33,743 nucleotides of DNA from DASTSN01 sp035760665 (GTDB lineage Bacteria > Bacteroidota > Bacteroidia > Chitinophagales > Chitinophagaceae): positions 1-33,743 of the forward strand of contig DASTSN010000051.1 of assembly GCA_035760665.1 (NCBI GenBank), read 5' to 3'. Positions 1 through 7,402 of the stretch are shown here, one piece after another (within the stretch, counting starts at the first letter, position 1; each line of letters begins with the position of its first letter). A program made the translations under genes and the position numbers. The notes under the pieces are model-generated. The model was given only the letters and a program-made list of their open reading frames with translations. It was not told where the DNA came from and searched no databases.

Positions 1-764
1 GCCCCCAAACCCACAACGTAACCTGTTCCCATATAGCCTTTATTATTTATACTAAAACCCACCGCACCCGCACGAGAATAACTGGGTAAAAATGCTTTTT
101 GATTCCACGAATTGGCACTTGGATCGTATTCCCAAAAATCATTATAATTGAAAGAAGCATCTCCTCCCGTCCCCAGGTAACCTTTGGCATTAATGCTAAA
201 ACCTACGGCTTCATCGCGTGCAGTACCGGGGAAATCCGCTTTACGAGTCCAGAGATTTGTAGTTGGATCGTATTCCCAAAAATCTTTAAAATAAGTACCA
301 TTATAACCTGTCCCTATATATCCTTTCCCATTTATGCTAAAGCCAACAGCTCCAGTACGTGCAGCTCCACCAAAATTTGCCTTTTGAGTCCATACATTAG
401 TAACTGGATCGTATTCCCAAAAATCATTTAAAAAATGAAAGCTCCCATCATATCCAAAGCCTGTTCCCACATATCCCTTTCCGTTCATACTAAAGCCAAC
501 TGCCTCACGACGCCCCATACCACCAACGTTCGCTTTTTGAGTCCAAACATTAGTAACAGGATCGTATTCCCAAAAATCATTTAGGTATCCGGAACCTGTT
601 CCGATGTATCCTTTCCCGTTAATGCTAAAGCCTACTGCGTATGCACGTTCCCAGCCAACAGGATCGGCATTAAAATCTGCCTTTTGTGTCCAGGTATTAG
701 AAGGCTGTGTATATCCTTTTAAAAAAAAAAGCGTTAATAAAAACAATAGGCAAGACTTTTTCAT
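1..764 (-). CDS. Secreted kelch-repeat protein, C-terminus beyond the left edge
   Basis: The ORF opens at the ATG at 762-764 and stays open to base 1, giving about 254 residues of the N-terminal part. It starts with a signal peptide (MKKSCLLFLLTLFFLKGYTQ). Five kelch-type repeats follow, each with a WTQKA-type start, an R-x-x-AVGFSINGKGYIGTG core and an NDFWEYDP end, about 47-51 residues per unit. Such repeats form blades of a beta-propeller, so a six- or seven-bladed propeller outside the cytoplasm is expected. No enzyme residues can be assigned, and partner or ligand is unknown. It lies 78 bp downstream of the DUF4907 gene on the same strand and may belong to that operon. The minus-strand leader carries a TAAGATTTTG element shortly before the ATG, close to a Bacteroidota -7 box. 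Any C-terminal sorting domain would be outside the window. Confidence 0.85.
   Translation of the reverse strand, partial: MKKSCLLFLLTLFFLKGYTQPSNTWTQKADFNADPVGWERAYAVGFSINGKGYIGTGSGYLNDFWEYDPVTNVWTQKANVGGMGRREAVGFSMNGKGYVGTGFGYDGSFHFLNDFWEYDPVTNVWTQKANFGGAARTGAVGFSINGKGYIGTGYNGTYFKDFWEYDPTTNLWTRKADFPGTARDEAVGFSINAKGYLGTGGDASFNYNDFWEYDPSANSWNQKAFLPSYSRAGAVGFSINNKGYMGTGYVVGLG
121..582 (-). repeat. Near-identical DNA repeats inside the kelch gene
   Basis: The block encoding the WEYDP kelch segment (plus strand GGATCGTATTCCCAAAAATC) begins at 121, 265, 406 and 559. Spacing is 144, 141 and 153 bp, or 48, 47 and 51 codons. The flanking AVGFSINGKGY codons are also strongly alike. The identity is high at DNA level, not only in protein, which suggests recent blade duplication or homogenisation. 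Confidence 0.8.
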
Positions 765-842
765 AACAGTTAATTTAAGTTTCAAAATCTTAATGAAATT
801 TTCAGAGGATAAGATCGAGGAGGGTTTTATGGTATAAAAATA

Positions 843-1169
843 TTATTGTGAAATAACCCCCATTTGTTTCATTTCATAAATGGTTACTGTAGGCGGGCTT
901 TCACCTTTACGGATTTTCTCGATTACTTTTTTGGCTACTTTTTCTGCTGCTTGTTTAGTGTCAAAGCCTTTATTACCTGGCAAAGCCGGTATCGTAGGTT
1001 GATGTACAAAAAGTTTTGTGTCATCATAAATGTCATAACCCCAGGTACTATGATCAGACTGTATAATTTTGTAGTTCAACTTTGAATGTTTCGATACATC
1101 AGGGAGTTTTTGTGCATGTACACAGTTGCAAACAAGGAGTGATAAAAAAAGGTAAAATAAAAACCTCAT
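843..1169 (-). CDS. Small secreted DUF4907-type protein
   Basis: About 108 residues. The frame is open up to 1205, but the ATG at 1167-1169 is preferred because it puts a clean signal sequence at the N-terminus (MRFLFYLFLSLLVCNCVHAQ). The mature part has the layout I associate with DUF4907: a GYDIYDD segment, LFVHQPTIPALPGNKGF, a helical KQAAEKVAKKVIEKI stretch, and a PPTVTIYEM end. The function of this family is not established; it is a short envelope or periplasmic protein of Bacteroidota. The upstream lipoprotein gene ends at 1210, so the two are almost certainly co-transcribed. With the longer start at 1205 the genes would be 4 bp apart, so translational coupling from that start cannot be excluded. 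Confidence 0.7.
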   Translation of the reverse strand: MRFLFYLFLSLLVCNCVHAQKLPDVSKHSKLNYKIIQSDHSTWGYDIYDDTKLFVHQPTIPALPGNKGFDTKQAAEKVAKKVIEKIRKGESPPTVTIYEMKQMGVISQ

Positions 1170-1209
1170 AAGCTTTCGTTTTGTATTGGTGATGGGTGAA
1201 AACATTTTC

Positions 1210-1914
1210 TCATTTCATAAAATCAACTAACACATTATTAAAATGGCATTGCAGCGTATGAATATCTGAAGTGAATGAGGTTCCATTTTCCCAATGCATT
1301 ATATTAAAAGTAGCAGTACCACTCATTTTATACCGGTCTGCCGTGCTTCCCATTGCTTGAAAAAAATCTAATTTGGAAATAGTAAAAGTTGAGTTAGTTA
1401 TACCTTGTGTTCTGGTGGAATCAAACAAAGAGCCGGATGATTTATATACAGTGTACCAGCAAAACCCCTGCTTGAAGTCAATGTCCAGTGTATATGTACC
1501 TGTAGCCGGAGGAGAAGCAATATCATTTATAAAAACAGAACACACTTCTTTGCCTCCCGGGTTTAATGTATTTGACAAAAACCTTGTATCGCCTGTATTT
1601 TCAAAACTCCAGGATAAATATCTTTTTTGTGTCGTTGTGTTTATTCCTGAAAAACCATAGCCTATTTTGGTGGCTACCCATTTTTCAAATTGCGGACGAT
1701 TGTTGAACCCCCCGGTATTGTTACTATAGCCTGTATTATAAAATTCTACCAGCCCCGGGCAATCATCAAAATACACCCATGAAGAATCGGGTGATAATAC
1801 CGGTTGGTTCGGGTTATTATTGCTGTTGCCAACTGCATCACTTTTAGAACACATGCCGCAAATACTGCTTGCACTGATCAGCAACAGTAAAAGATTACAC
1901 AAATTCTTTTTCAT
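1210..1914 (-). CDS. Predicted lipoprotein of unknown function
   Basis: 234 residues. The N-terminus (MKKNLCNLLLLLISASSICGMCSK) has a charged start, a hydrophobic core and cysteines at the end of it, fitting a lipoprotein signal. The cleavage point is ambiguous between SSIC and ICGMC. A low-complexity Asn/Pro linker follows (GNSNNNPNQP), then a beta-rich globular part with several aromatic residues and a few cysteines. I do not recognise a family. It lies 14 bp downstream of the DUF3575-like gene and just upstream of the DUF4907 gene, so the three form a compact envelope operon. A small ligand-binding or structural role at the outer membrane is possible but not shown by the sequence. Confidence 0.65.
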   Translation of the reverse strand: MKKNLCNLLLLLISASSICGMCSKSDAVGNSNNNPNQPVLSPDSSWVYFDDCPGLVEFYNTGYSNNTGGFNNRPQFEKWVATKIGYGFSGINTTTQKRYLSWSFENTGDTRFLSNTLNPGGKEVCSVFINDIASPPATGTYTLDIDFKQGFCWYTVYKSSGSLFDSTRTQGITNSTFTISKLDFFQAMGSTADRYKMSGTATFNIMHWENGTSFTSDIHTLQCHFNNVLVDFMK

Positions 1915-1928
1915 ATACAGGTTCAGAT

Positions 1929-2780
1929 TTACAATTTAATCCCGAGCGACAGTCCTGTTCGGAATCCACCCCAGGGGCCATCCAATTTCAAAGAAGCGCC
2001 GTTAGCATTGACATTTATTGTTTTTTCTGTAAGCGGTATATCAATATTGTCTAACTGATCTCTCAAATCATTTTGTTCATTTTCACTTAAAGGCTTTGAT
2101 GATACACCGATAAAATTGCCGGTGCCGGAACCATAGTGTGGCCCTAAAACCCACACATCAAGTACCACACGTTTTCCCCAAAAATGCTGCACACCCAATA
2201 AAATACCTCCCGTGTTTGCAGTGAGTTTACCGGAAAGTTTAATGCTTTGTTCAGTGTTGTTGTCATCGGTATAAAAAACATTGAAGTCGTTTGACGTAAA
2301 TGATGCGTAGCGATAATACGCACCAATATAAAAACCACGACCATATCCCTTTTTACTGAGATAAAGCCTTACTTCAGGTGTAATGGCATAATTGCTCATC
2401 TTGAAATCTTCAATAAGCTTTTTTGCATTATCATCTTCATTTGCTGCCGCCAGCTTTACCAATGAACTTTTAAAGGGTAGTCCCGATTCAGGCATTAACC
2501 GGTATTGCAGGGCCGCAGAAAATTTCCGGCTCAATACTCTTTCATACTGGAGGGAGTAGTTTTTGAGAAGAATGGAGGTGAGGTTGGTTTTAACGATATT
2601 AAGGAGATGAGCTGACTTAGCACCTGTAGAAGGGAATTCCTTTGAATTTTCCTGCCCGGTTGTACTTTTAGTTCCTGATGTTGGATGAACAGCTACATTC
2701 TCAGCCTGTGCTAATGCGCTGAACGTAATAACAGAAAATGCGGAGAAACATAAAAACGATTGAAAACAAGATTTCATCAT
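1929..2780 (-). CDS. Outer-membrane beta-barrel protein, DUF3575-like
   Basis: 283 residues with a signal peptide ending near SALAQA. After a 40-residue Ser/Thr/Gly-rich stretch comes LLNIVKTNLTSILLKNYSLQYERVL, the typical DUF3575 opening in which the first barrel strand is followed by a YERVL element. Further alternating strands follow (ALQYRLMPESG, ITPEVRLYLS, GFYIGAYYRYASF, GGILLGVQHFWGKRVVLDVWVLGPHYG), and the last strand is FRTGLSLGIKL. The protein should be a small outer-membrane barrel; no transported substrate can be read from it. It is the first gene of the apparent operon with the lipoprotein and DUF4907 genes. A TTAAACTTTTG element sits a few bases upstream of the ATG and may be the -7 box. 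ATG-ATG at the start leaves a one-codon ambiguity. Confidence 0.75.
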   Translation of the reverse strand: MMKSCFQSFLCFSAFSVITFSALAQAENVAVHPTSGTKSTTGQENSKEFPSTGAKSAHLLNIVKTNLTSILLKNYSLQYERVLSRKFSAALQYRLMPESGLPFKSSLVKLAAANEDDNAKKLIEDFKMSNYAITPEVRLYLSKKGYGRGFYIGAYYRYASFTSNDFNVFYTDDNNTEQSIKLSGKLTANTGGILLGVQHFWGKRVVLDVWVLGPHYGSGTGNFIGVSSKPLSENEQNDLRDQLDNIDIPLTEKTINVNANGASLKLDGPWGGFRTGLSLGIKL

Positions 2781-2960
2781 ATTGCAAAAGTTTAATGCCG
2801 GTAATTAATAAACAGGTATTCAACACAGGTGGAGTCTTCAGGAGGAATAGGAAATAACAAACGGGAAGTACCAGAGCTCTCAGGATATTCTTTTTCGTAT
2901 TGCGCTGTTTCAATTTTTTACTTCCGGCAATACCAAGACGAAGCTACTATTGCAACCGGA

Positions 2961-3100
2961 ATGAAACAATCACAGCTTTCTGTGATTCGTTACGGAGAGC
3001 TACCCTATTTATGGTATTGACGGATCGGTAAAACTTTGCAACTTTCTCAGCGCAGGCGTGAATGTTGAGCTTGTTGTAAATATTCCCGGTATAGAAAAAA
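2961..3100 (-). pseudogene. Relic of the 3' end of a NarL-type response-regulator gene
   Basis: On the minus strand this stretch reads NIYNKLNIHACAEKVAKFY, against NIYNKLNIHSRAEIAAKFS at the end of the intact regulator at 6731-7354. The similarity continues without gaps through the position of the stop codon (TGA in the intact gene, CGA at 3025-3027) and on through the 3' untranslated region to an identical 20-bp hairpin (2968-2987 here, 6675-6694 there). Upstream of the NIYNKLN segment only a few codons still align (FYTG against THTK), and the receiver domain is missing. I read this as the leftover of a second regulator gene, or of a partial duplication that included its terminator. It sits between the T9SS protein and the outer-membrane protein gene. 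Confidence 0.7.
2968..2987 (-). terminator. Hairpin retained with the regulator relic
   Basis: AATCACAG, a four-base loop, then CTGTGATT: an 8-bp perfect stem. It is identical to the hairpin downstream of the intact response regulator. The minus strand continues GTTTCATTCC, so the U-tract is weak. It could still terminate transcription arriving from the T9SS gene. Confidence 0.4.
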
Positions 3101-3116
3101 GAAACCGACTGCTGAC

Positions 3117-3137
3117 AAGGCAGAAAGGGGCTGCCTT
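3117..3137 (-). terminator. Hairpin after the 972-aa T9SS protein gene
   Basis: AAGGCAG and CTGCCTT form a 7-bp stem around a 7-base loop, 28 bp past the stop codon at 3165. On the minus strand a T-rich run lies about 17 bases further on, so this is a plausible but imperfect intrinsic terminator. Confidence 0.4.
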
Positions 3138-3164
3138 CCGTACCGGTTGATTGGTTTTTTAGAC

Positions 3165-6083
3165 TTATCGTATCAATGTTACCACACCCTTCATCTTTGT
3201 AGTAACACCGTTTCGTTTAAATTCACAAAACCAGGCAAACACCGCGGTCGGGGATGCTTGCCCGTTTACATTTCCATCCCAGCCTTTGCTGTAATCTCTT
3301 GTTTCAAATACAAGTCCGCCCCAGCGATTATATACAACTAAATGGAATTGTTCCAGTCCGTAAGCATTAAGTGCCCTGAATTGATCATTTCTACCATCAT
3401 TGTTCGGTGTAAAAGCTGAAGGGAAATAGATGGTGCATGGCATATCTTTAATTGTTATCGCTGACGTAGCCATACCACAACTATTACTGACCGTTACCGA
3501 ATAGGCCCCGGGTTGGCTCACATCAAACGAACTTCCTGTAGAGCCATCTTGCCAGGTATAAGCGGCAAAGGCTCCGGGGCGGAGTACTATTTTATCACCC
3601 TGGCAAATAGTTGTATCCCTGCCAAGATCAGGGTGTGGTTTTGAAGCGATGGTTAAGGTAAGAATCCGGATACTATCACAGCCATTCTCAGCGACAAAAG
3701 TATCTGTATATGTTCCACTCGCAGTATAGCCGAGAAAACTTTCTCCTTCGCATATCGTTTTACTTATGGCTAAAACCGGTTTGGCTTTTACTATAAGGTT
3801 CAGTGTTCTTATACTGTCACATCCATTCGCGGCCACAAAAACATCCGTATATGTGCCACTTGTCGTGTGGCCTGCATAGTTTTCGCCTTCGCAAATGGAA
3901 GTATTAACCGTGGAGGTTACTTTATTATTAACAGTAAGGTTAAGAAGAGTAATGAGGCTATCGCAACCGCCTGAGCTTCTCAGCGTGTCTTTATAAACTC
4001 CCGCCGAGTTAACCTGTATTCCTGAAGGCAATATATAATATTGCCCGGCACATATGGAAGTATTGATCGTTTTCAATAACGGGGTCAATAAATTCAAAGT
4101 GACTGTGGTAATGACACTATCGCAACCGCCTGAGCTTCTCAGTGTGTCTTTATATACTCCCGCCTGGTTAACCTGTATTCCCGAAGGCAATGTATAATTT
4201 TGCCCGGCGCAAAGAGAAACAACAGTATTTTTTGTAACTGCTGCAATTGTTTTTATATGAATGCTATCAGTACAGGAGTTAAGTTGCCCAAAAAATATAT
4301 CATCTAAACCAAAATCATTTCCGAAGGGATTGATATTTTGATTCACAATACAGATTGTTGCAACGGTGTTGGTACCTGAATTCCATGTTGCGTTAAACGC
4401 TTTCCATTCGTATTGATTATCCGGCGCTGTAAAAATATTTCCCCAGGGCACCCCGTTTATTGAAAATTGTAATTGCGCAGGAGTACCAACGACCATATTG
4501 CTTAACCAGGTCGAAAAAACATAATTGGCATTAGGTTTAACATTGATACTTTCACACCATACAGCTACATTGGCAGTACTCGCTCCGTTAACAACCATAA
4601 AATTTCCAGTCCCGGTCGTATGGTCACGCCCCAAAAAGCCAACCTGAAAATAAGTAGGGTTAGCGCCTACCGCATAATATCCTTCCGGGTAAAGACAGTT
4701 ATTGGAATTGCAGTTAACGTACTGGCTTGAGAAACCGGTATTCCCTTGTTCAAAATCTCCGTTTTGTACCAGATTATCCGAGAGGAAAGAGGAGGTTAAA
4801 TAATAGGTGCGGGTAGTATCAATCGTTACCATCGGGTTTTGAATGGTTGTATCACTCAATCCTTTTTTAGGATACCATGCATAAGAGAAGGCATTCTTCG
4901 ATTGTAGCTGAAAAGACGCTCCTTTACAAACCGTTGTATCATTGCTAATAATCCCTGTTGTGTCGCATCCAGCAACAGCACAGTTTTTAACCGTGATATG
5001 TATGGTATCCCTGCAAACACCCAGGCTGTTGGTAACAGCAACGGCATAATCCGCAGAGGCTGCGGGGGCTACCACAATAGTTCGGGACGTATCACCTGTT
5101 GACCATAGAACAGAGGATTTGTCATTCGCATATAATTCTGAAATCTCGGCCGGCGACAGTGCCCTGTTATAAATTTTTATATCATCAATAACTCCTTTAA
5201 AATTGTTGAAAGGAACAGCGACGGCTGAAGGATTAAATCCTTTTCCAAAACCGGTTGTTAAATAAGGATACGTGCCGGCATTGTAAAAACTGTCACAGGC
5301 CATTGAGGGATGAACCGTGTAGGGAGTTATCAAACCGTTTTTTACAAAATTTCCGTCAACATATAGCTTTGGTACATGATTGTCATAAACCAGGGCTATA
5401 GAATGCCAGCCGCTTAATGAACCTGTCCATGAAAGCGGGGTGGCTACAATAGAAGCGGCATGCTCTACTACAAAAACTCCATTATTGGAAATGTATAAGC
5501 CCGCACCTGTATGTTGGTTATCCAGGTTCCAGTTATATCCATGCACTGCATGAATAACGCATGAGGTTGCCAGGTCAGTAGAAAATCCTGAAGACGGATT
5601 AACTGTTTCAGCAGGAAGCGTAACCACATTGGGTGTATTTACCCAAACTACATAACTAAATGAATTGATCGTAGTCCGGTCAATTTTATTGGTTCGTACC
5701 GATTCGCCATTGCCCGTAAATTGAATAGCGGTAGTGGGATTATTATAGCGGTCAGCAGTATATGAAAGGGGCCCCGTGGCAAACCCGTTATTTCCGTTGG
5801 GGCTTATATCATTGGTATTTCCACAAAAAGGGTACCATCCCAAAAGCCCGTTTTGCAATGAACTGCTCAGCGAATAGGTATTACAATTATCGGCCGAATC
5901 ATTTATGGCCACGGTGAGCTGAAGCGTACTACCTGAACAAATACTGGTATCCTTTTGCAAAATCTTCGCCCTGCAGACCTGGGCCATACTATGACCATGT
6001 ATCAGGCAGGTTGATAAGGAAAATAAAAAGAAACTTCCAGACCATTTTCTCAATACCGTAAGAGGGCTTTGTAAGTACCCCAT
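3165..6083 (-). CDS. Large secreted LamG protein with gliding-type (T9SS type B) C-terminal domain
   Basis: 972 residues. The N-terminus has a long signal sequence ending near GHSMAQ. Residues about 75-320 look like a LamG/concanavalin-type jelly roll (GLLGWYPFCGNTNDISPNG, then DDIKIYNRALSPAEI). A middle region has a second carbohydrate-binding-like beta domain (about 440-600). Four short Cys-containing repeats follow, with a C-x-G-x-x-Y start, G-x-Y-x-D and NGCDS or GGCDS elements. The last 85 residues match the gliding-motility-associated C-terminal domain: FPSAFTPNNDGRNDQFR, VYNRWGGLVFE, GWDGNVNGQ. This implies export by Sec and T9SS and attachment to or release from the cell surface. It may bind polysaccharide, but no catalytic residues are seen. 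The leader has AAACTTTG about 8 bp before the ATG, near a -7 consensus. Neighbours are a two-component system upstream and envelope genes downstream. Confidence 0.9.
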   Translation of the reverse strand: MGYLQSPLTVLRKWSGSFFLFSLSTCLIHGHSMAQVCRAKILQKDTSICSGSTLQLTVAINDSADNCNTYSLSSSLQNGLLGWYPFCGNTNDISPNGNNGFATGPLSYTADRYNNPTTAIQFTGNGESVRTNKIDRTTINSFSYVVWVNTPNVVTLPAETVNPSSGFSTDLATSCVIHAVHGYNWNLDNQHTGAGLYISNNGVFVVEHAASIVATPLSWTGSLSGWHSIALVYDNHVPKLYVDGNFVKNGLITPYTVHPSMACDSFYNAGTYPYLTTGFGKGFNPSAVAVPFNNFKGVIDDIKIYNRALSPAEISELYANDKSSVLWSTGDTSRTIVVAPAASADYAVAVTNSLGVCRDTIHITVKNCAVAGCDTTGIISNDTTVCKGASFQLQSKNAFSYAWYPKKGLSDTTIQNPMVTIDTTRTYYLTSSFLSDNLVQNGDFEQGNTGFSSQYVNCNSNNCLYPEGYYAVGANPTYFQVGFLGRDHTTGTGNFMVVNGASTANVAVWCESINVKPNANYVFSTWLSNMVVGTPAQLQFSINGVPWGNIFTAPDNQYEWKAFNATWNSGTNTVATICIVNQNINPFGNDFGLDDIFFGQLNSCTDSIHIKTIAAVTKNTVVSLCAGQNYTLPSGIQVNQAGVYKDTLRSSGGCDSVITTVTLNLLTPLLKTINTSICAGQYYILPSGIQVNSAGVYKDTLRSSGGCDSLITLLNLTVNNKVTSTVNTSICEGENYAGHTTSGTYTDVFVAANGCDSIRTLNLIVKAKPVLAISKTICEGESFLGYTASGTYTDTFVAENGCDSIRILTLTIASKPHPDLGRDTTICQGDKIVLRPGAFAAYTWQDGSTGSSFDVSQPGAYSVTVSNSCGMATSAITIKDMPCTIYFPSAFTPNNDGRNDQFRALNAYGLEQFHLVVYNRWGGLVFETRDYSKGWDGNVNGQASPTAVFAWFCEFKRNGVTTKMKGVVTLIR
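3660..4235 (-). repeat. Tandem repeats in the T9SS protein gene
   Basis: Four protein repeats lie here in two pairs. The pair near 3957-4053 and 4117-4212 is nearly identical over about 95 bp (encodes LPSGIQVN and DTLRSSGGCDS). The pair near 3670-3760 and 3790-3890 shares SGTYTD and NGCDSIR. The two pairs differ clearly from each other, so there were at least two duplication rounds. Confidence 0.75.
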
Positions 6084-6139
6084 AATTCAGACAAAGTTTA
6101 ATGGAAAACAATTAATGATCGCTATCATCAGAAATCAAT

Positions 6140-6437
6140 TCATTGGAATTGCGCGGTATAACTTTCAGTATCAAGAGTATTGTCCTTCTTGTATTTTCTC
6201 TTACCTGAAATGGCTCTTTGACTGGGATCGGCAGATAGTTTGCATAGCATCTCTTCATAATGCTTTTCAATAAAAGAGTTGACTGGATTTCCGCCATCGT
6301 GAATATCAAAATGAACATCAATAGTATCGCCATTAAAATAATAATCATAGCCAGATAGTGTTACAACGGGAGATTTTTTTTAGTATTTCATTAGTCCTTA
6401 TCGAATACGTGGCGCCACCATAAATACCAGGTATATC
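6140..6437 (-). pseudogene. Frameshifted gene fragment of unknown family
   Basis: The minus strand encodes GIYGGATYSIRTNEILKK up to a run of eight A (plus-strand T, 6374-6381). After a shift of one base it continues SPVVTLSGYDYYFNGDTIDV and on to HYEEMLCKLSADPSQ, ending at TGA (6140-6142). Removing one A from the run joins both parts into about 98 continuous codons without a stop. The upstream part is closed by a TAA at 6438-6440 and no good start codon is visible. The composition is protein-like and acidic in this joined frame, while the 78-residue ATG-initiated frame at 6112-6348 is an unlikely hydrophobic and basic sequence. The fragment may be the tail of a secreted or surface protein. 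A sequencing error in the homopolymer would make this a short intact frame instead. Confidence 0.45.
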
Positions 6438-6549
6438 TTAATTAATTAACGAAAATATTATAGCCTCAGCAACAGGGCATTTGGCACATGTAAAAACCTA
6501 GGCAGCCCCGTAAGTTCATGATAAAATGTATCTAAAGTCTTACTACATG

Positions 6550-6604
6550 AAAAGCCACTGAACTGGAAAATAAATCGGCGGGCAGGGGCTTTTTACTTAT
6601 CATT
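6550..6604. terminator. Long hairpin with T-run, possible bidirectional terminator
   Basis: AAAAGCCACTG (6550-6560) pairs with CAGGGGCTTTT (6593-6603) with one mismatch, around a loop of about 32 bases. A T-run closes the plus-strand side and the minus-strand side also ends in T. It lies in the 293-bp gap between the gene fragment and the response regulator. Confidence 0.35.
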
Positions 6605-6674
6605 AATCACTTTCTCATTATTCTGTTTTTCCAGATAACCAGAACTAAAAGTAGGAACACTCCTAACACGAAAC

Positions 6675-6694
6675 AATCACAGCTTTCTGTGATT
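6675..6694 (-). terminator. Hairpin downstream of the response regulator
   Basis: A perfect 8-bp stem AATCACAG/CTGTGATT with a 4-base loop, 36 bp past the regulator stop codon. The following minus-strand sequence is GTTTCGTG, so the T-tract is poor. An identical hairpin accompanies the regulator relic at 2968-2987, which supports it being part of the transcription unit. Confidence 0.5.
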
Positions 6695-6730
6695 TATGAC
6701 CGACTCTGCCAGATTTATGGGATTGACAGG

Positions 6731-7354
6731 TCAGCTAAACTTTGCAGCTATCTCAGCCCTGGAGTGAATATTGAGCTTGTTGTAAATATTCTTGGTGTGA
6801 GTAAAGAGGGTTTGAATGCTGATCCCACATTCATCCGCTATCTGCTTGTATGATTTTCCGGCAATGAGGTGATGGAGTATTTCTGTTTCACGCCTGGTAA
6901 GGTGGTACTGTTCCAGCTCCTTGTGGCGGCGCTTTTCAGACCTGTTAAAATAGTCGAGCATCTTCCTGGCTATTTTGCCGTTCATAATGCTTTCACCGTT
7001 ATATACAGCCGTAATAGCCTCCGATATTTTTTCAGGGGCATCTTTTTTCAGGAGATAGCCGTCGGCGCCGGCCTTAATGGAATTAAATATCTTATCCTCA
7101 TCCTCAAAAACAGTAAGCATAAATACGCCGGTTTGCGGCAGCTTTTCCTTTATCATCTTCACCCCTTCTATACCGTTTATTCCGGGCAGGTCAATATCCA
7201 GCATCACTACATCGGGAGCGGCACGAATCAGGGCGTTTAGTTCCAGCAAGCTATCCGACGAGTAAACCAGCAGCATGTCCGGCCTGGTGCCAACCAACGC
7301 CTGCATGGCTTTCAGGTATGAAAGATTATCTTCTATAAGCGCCACCCTGATCAT
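6731..7354 (-). CDS. NarL/LuxR-type response regulator
   Basis: 207 residues with the usual two-domain layout. The receiver domain (about 1-120) has the acidic pair E8/D9, phospho-acceptor D53 in VVMLDIDLPG, switch Thr81 in MLTVFEDED, and the conserved Lys at 103 or 104 in GYLLKKDAPE. A C-terminal LuxR helix-turn-helix follows (LTRRETEILHHLIAGKSYKQIA, then IQTLFTHTKNIYNKLNIHSRAEIAAKF). It should bind DNA as a phosphorylated dimer. It starts 48 bp after the end of the sensor-kinase gene on the same strand, so the two form a cognate pair. Targets cannot be read from the sequence; the downstream T9SS surface gene is an obvious candidate. Confidence 0.93.
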   Translation of the reverse strand: MIRVALIEDNLSYLKAMQALVGTRPDMLLVYSSDSLLELNALIRAAPDVVMLDIDLPGINGIEGVKMIKEKLPQTGVFMLTVFEDEDKIFNSIKAGADGYLLKKDAPEKISEAITAVYNGESIMNGKIARKMLDYFNRSEKRRHKELEQYHLTRRETEILHHLIAGKSYKQIADECGISIQTLFTHTKNIYNKLNIHSRAEIAAKFS

Positions 7355-7402
7355 TCCTGTAAAAATAACCGATCTGCCGTTACAAAAAATACCAGTTATC
7401 TG

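Noticed and set aside
99..431. Plus-strand frame of 110 codons
   Set aside because: It is the antisense shadow of the kelch repeats; its own repeated pattern mirrors the minus-strand blades.
6112..6348. Minus-strand ATG frame of 78 codons
   Set aside because: Its product is an odd hydrophobic then basic string; another frame over the same bases gives protein-like sequence once a homopolymer shift is allowed.
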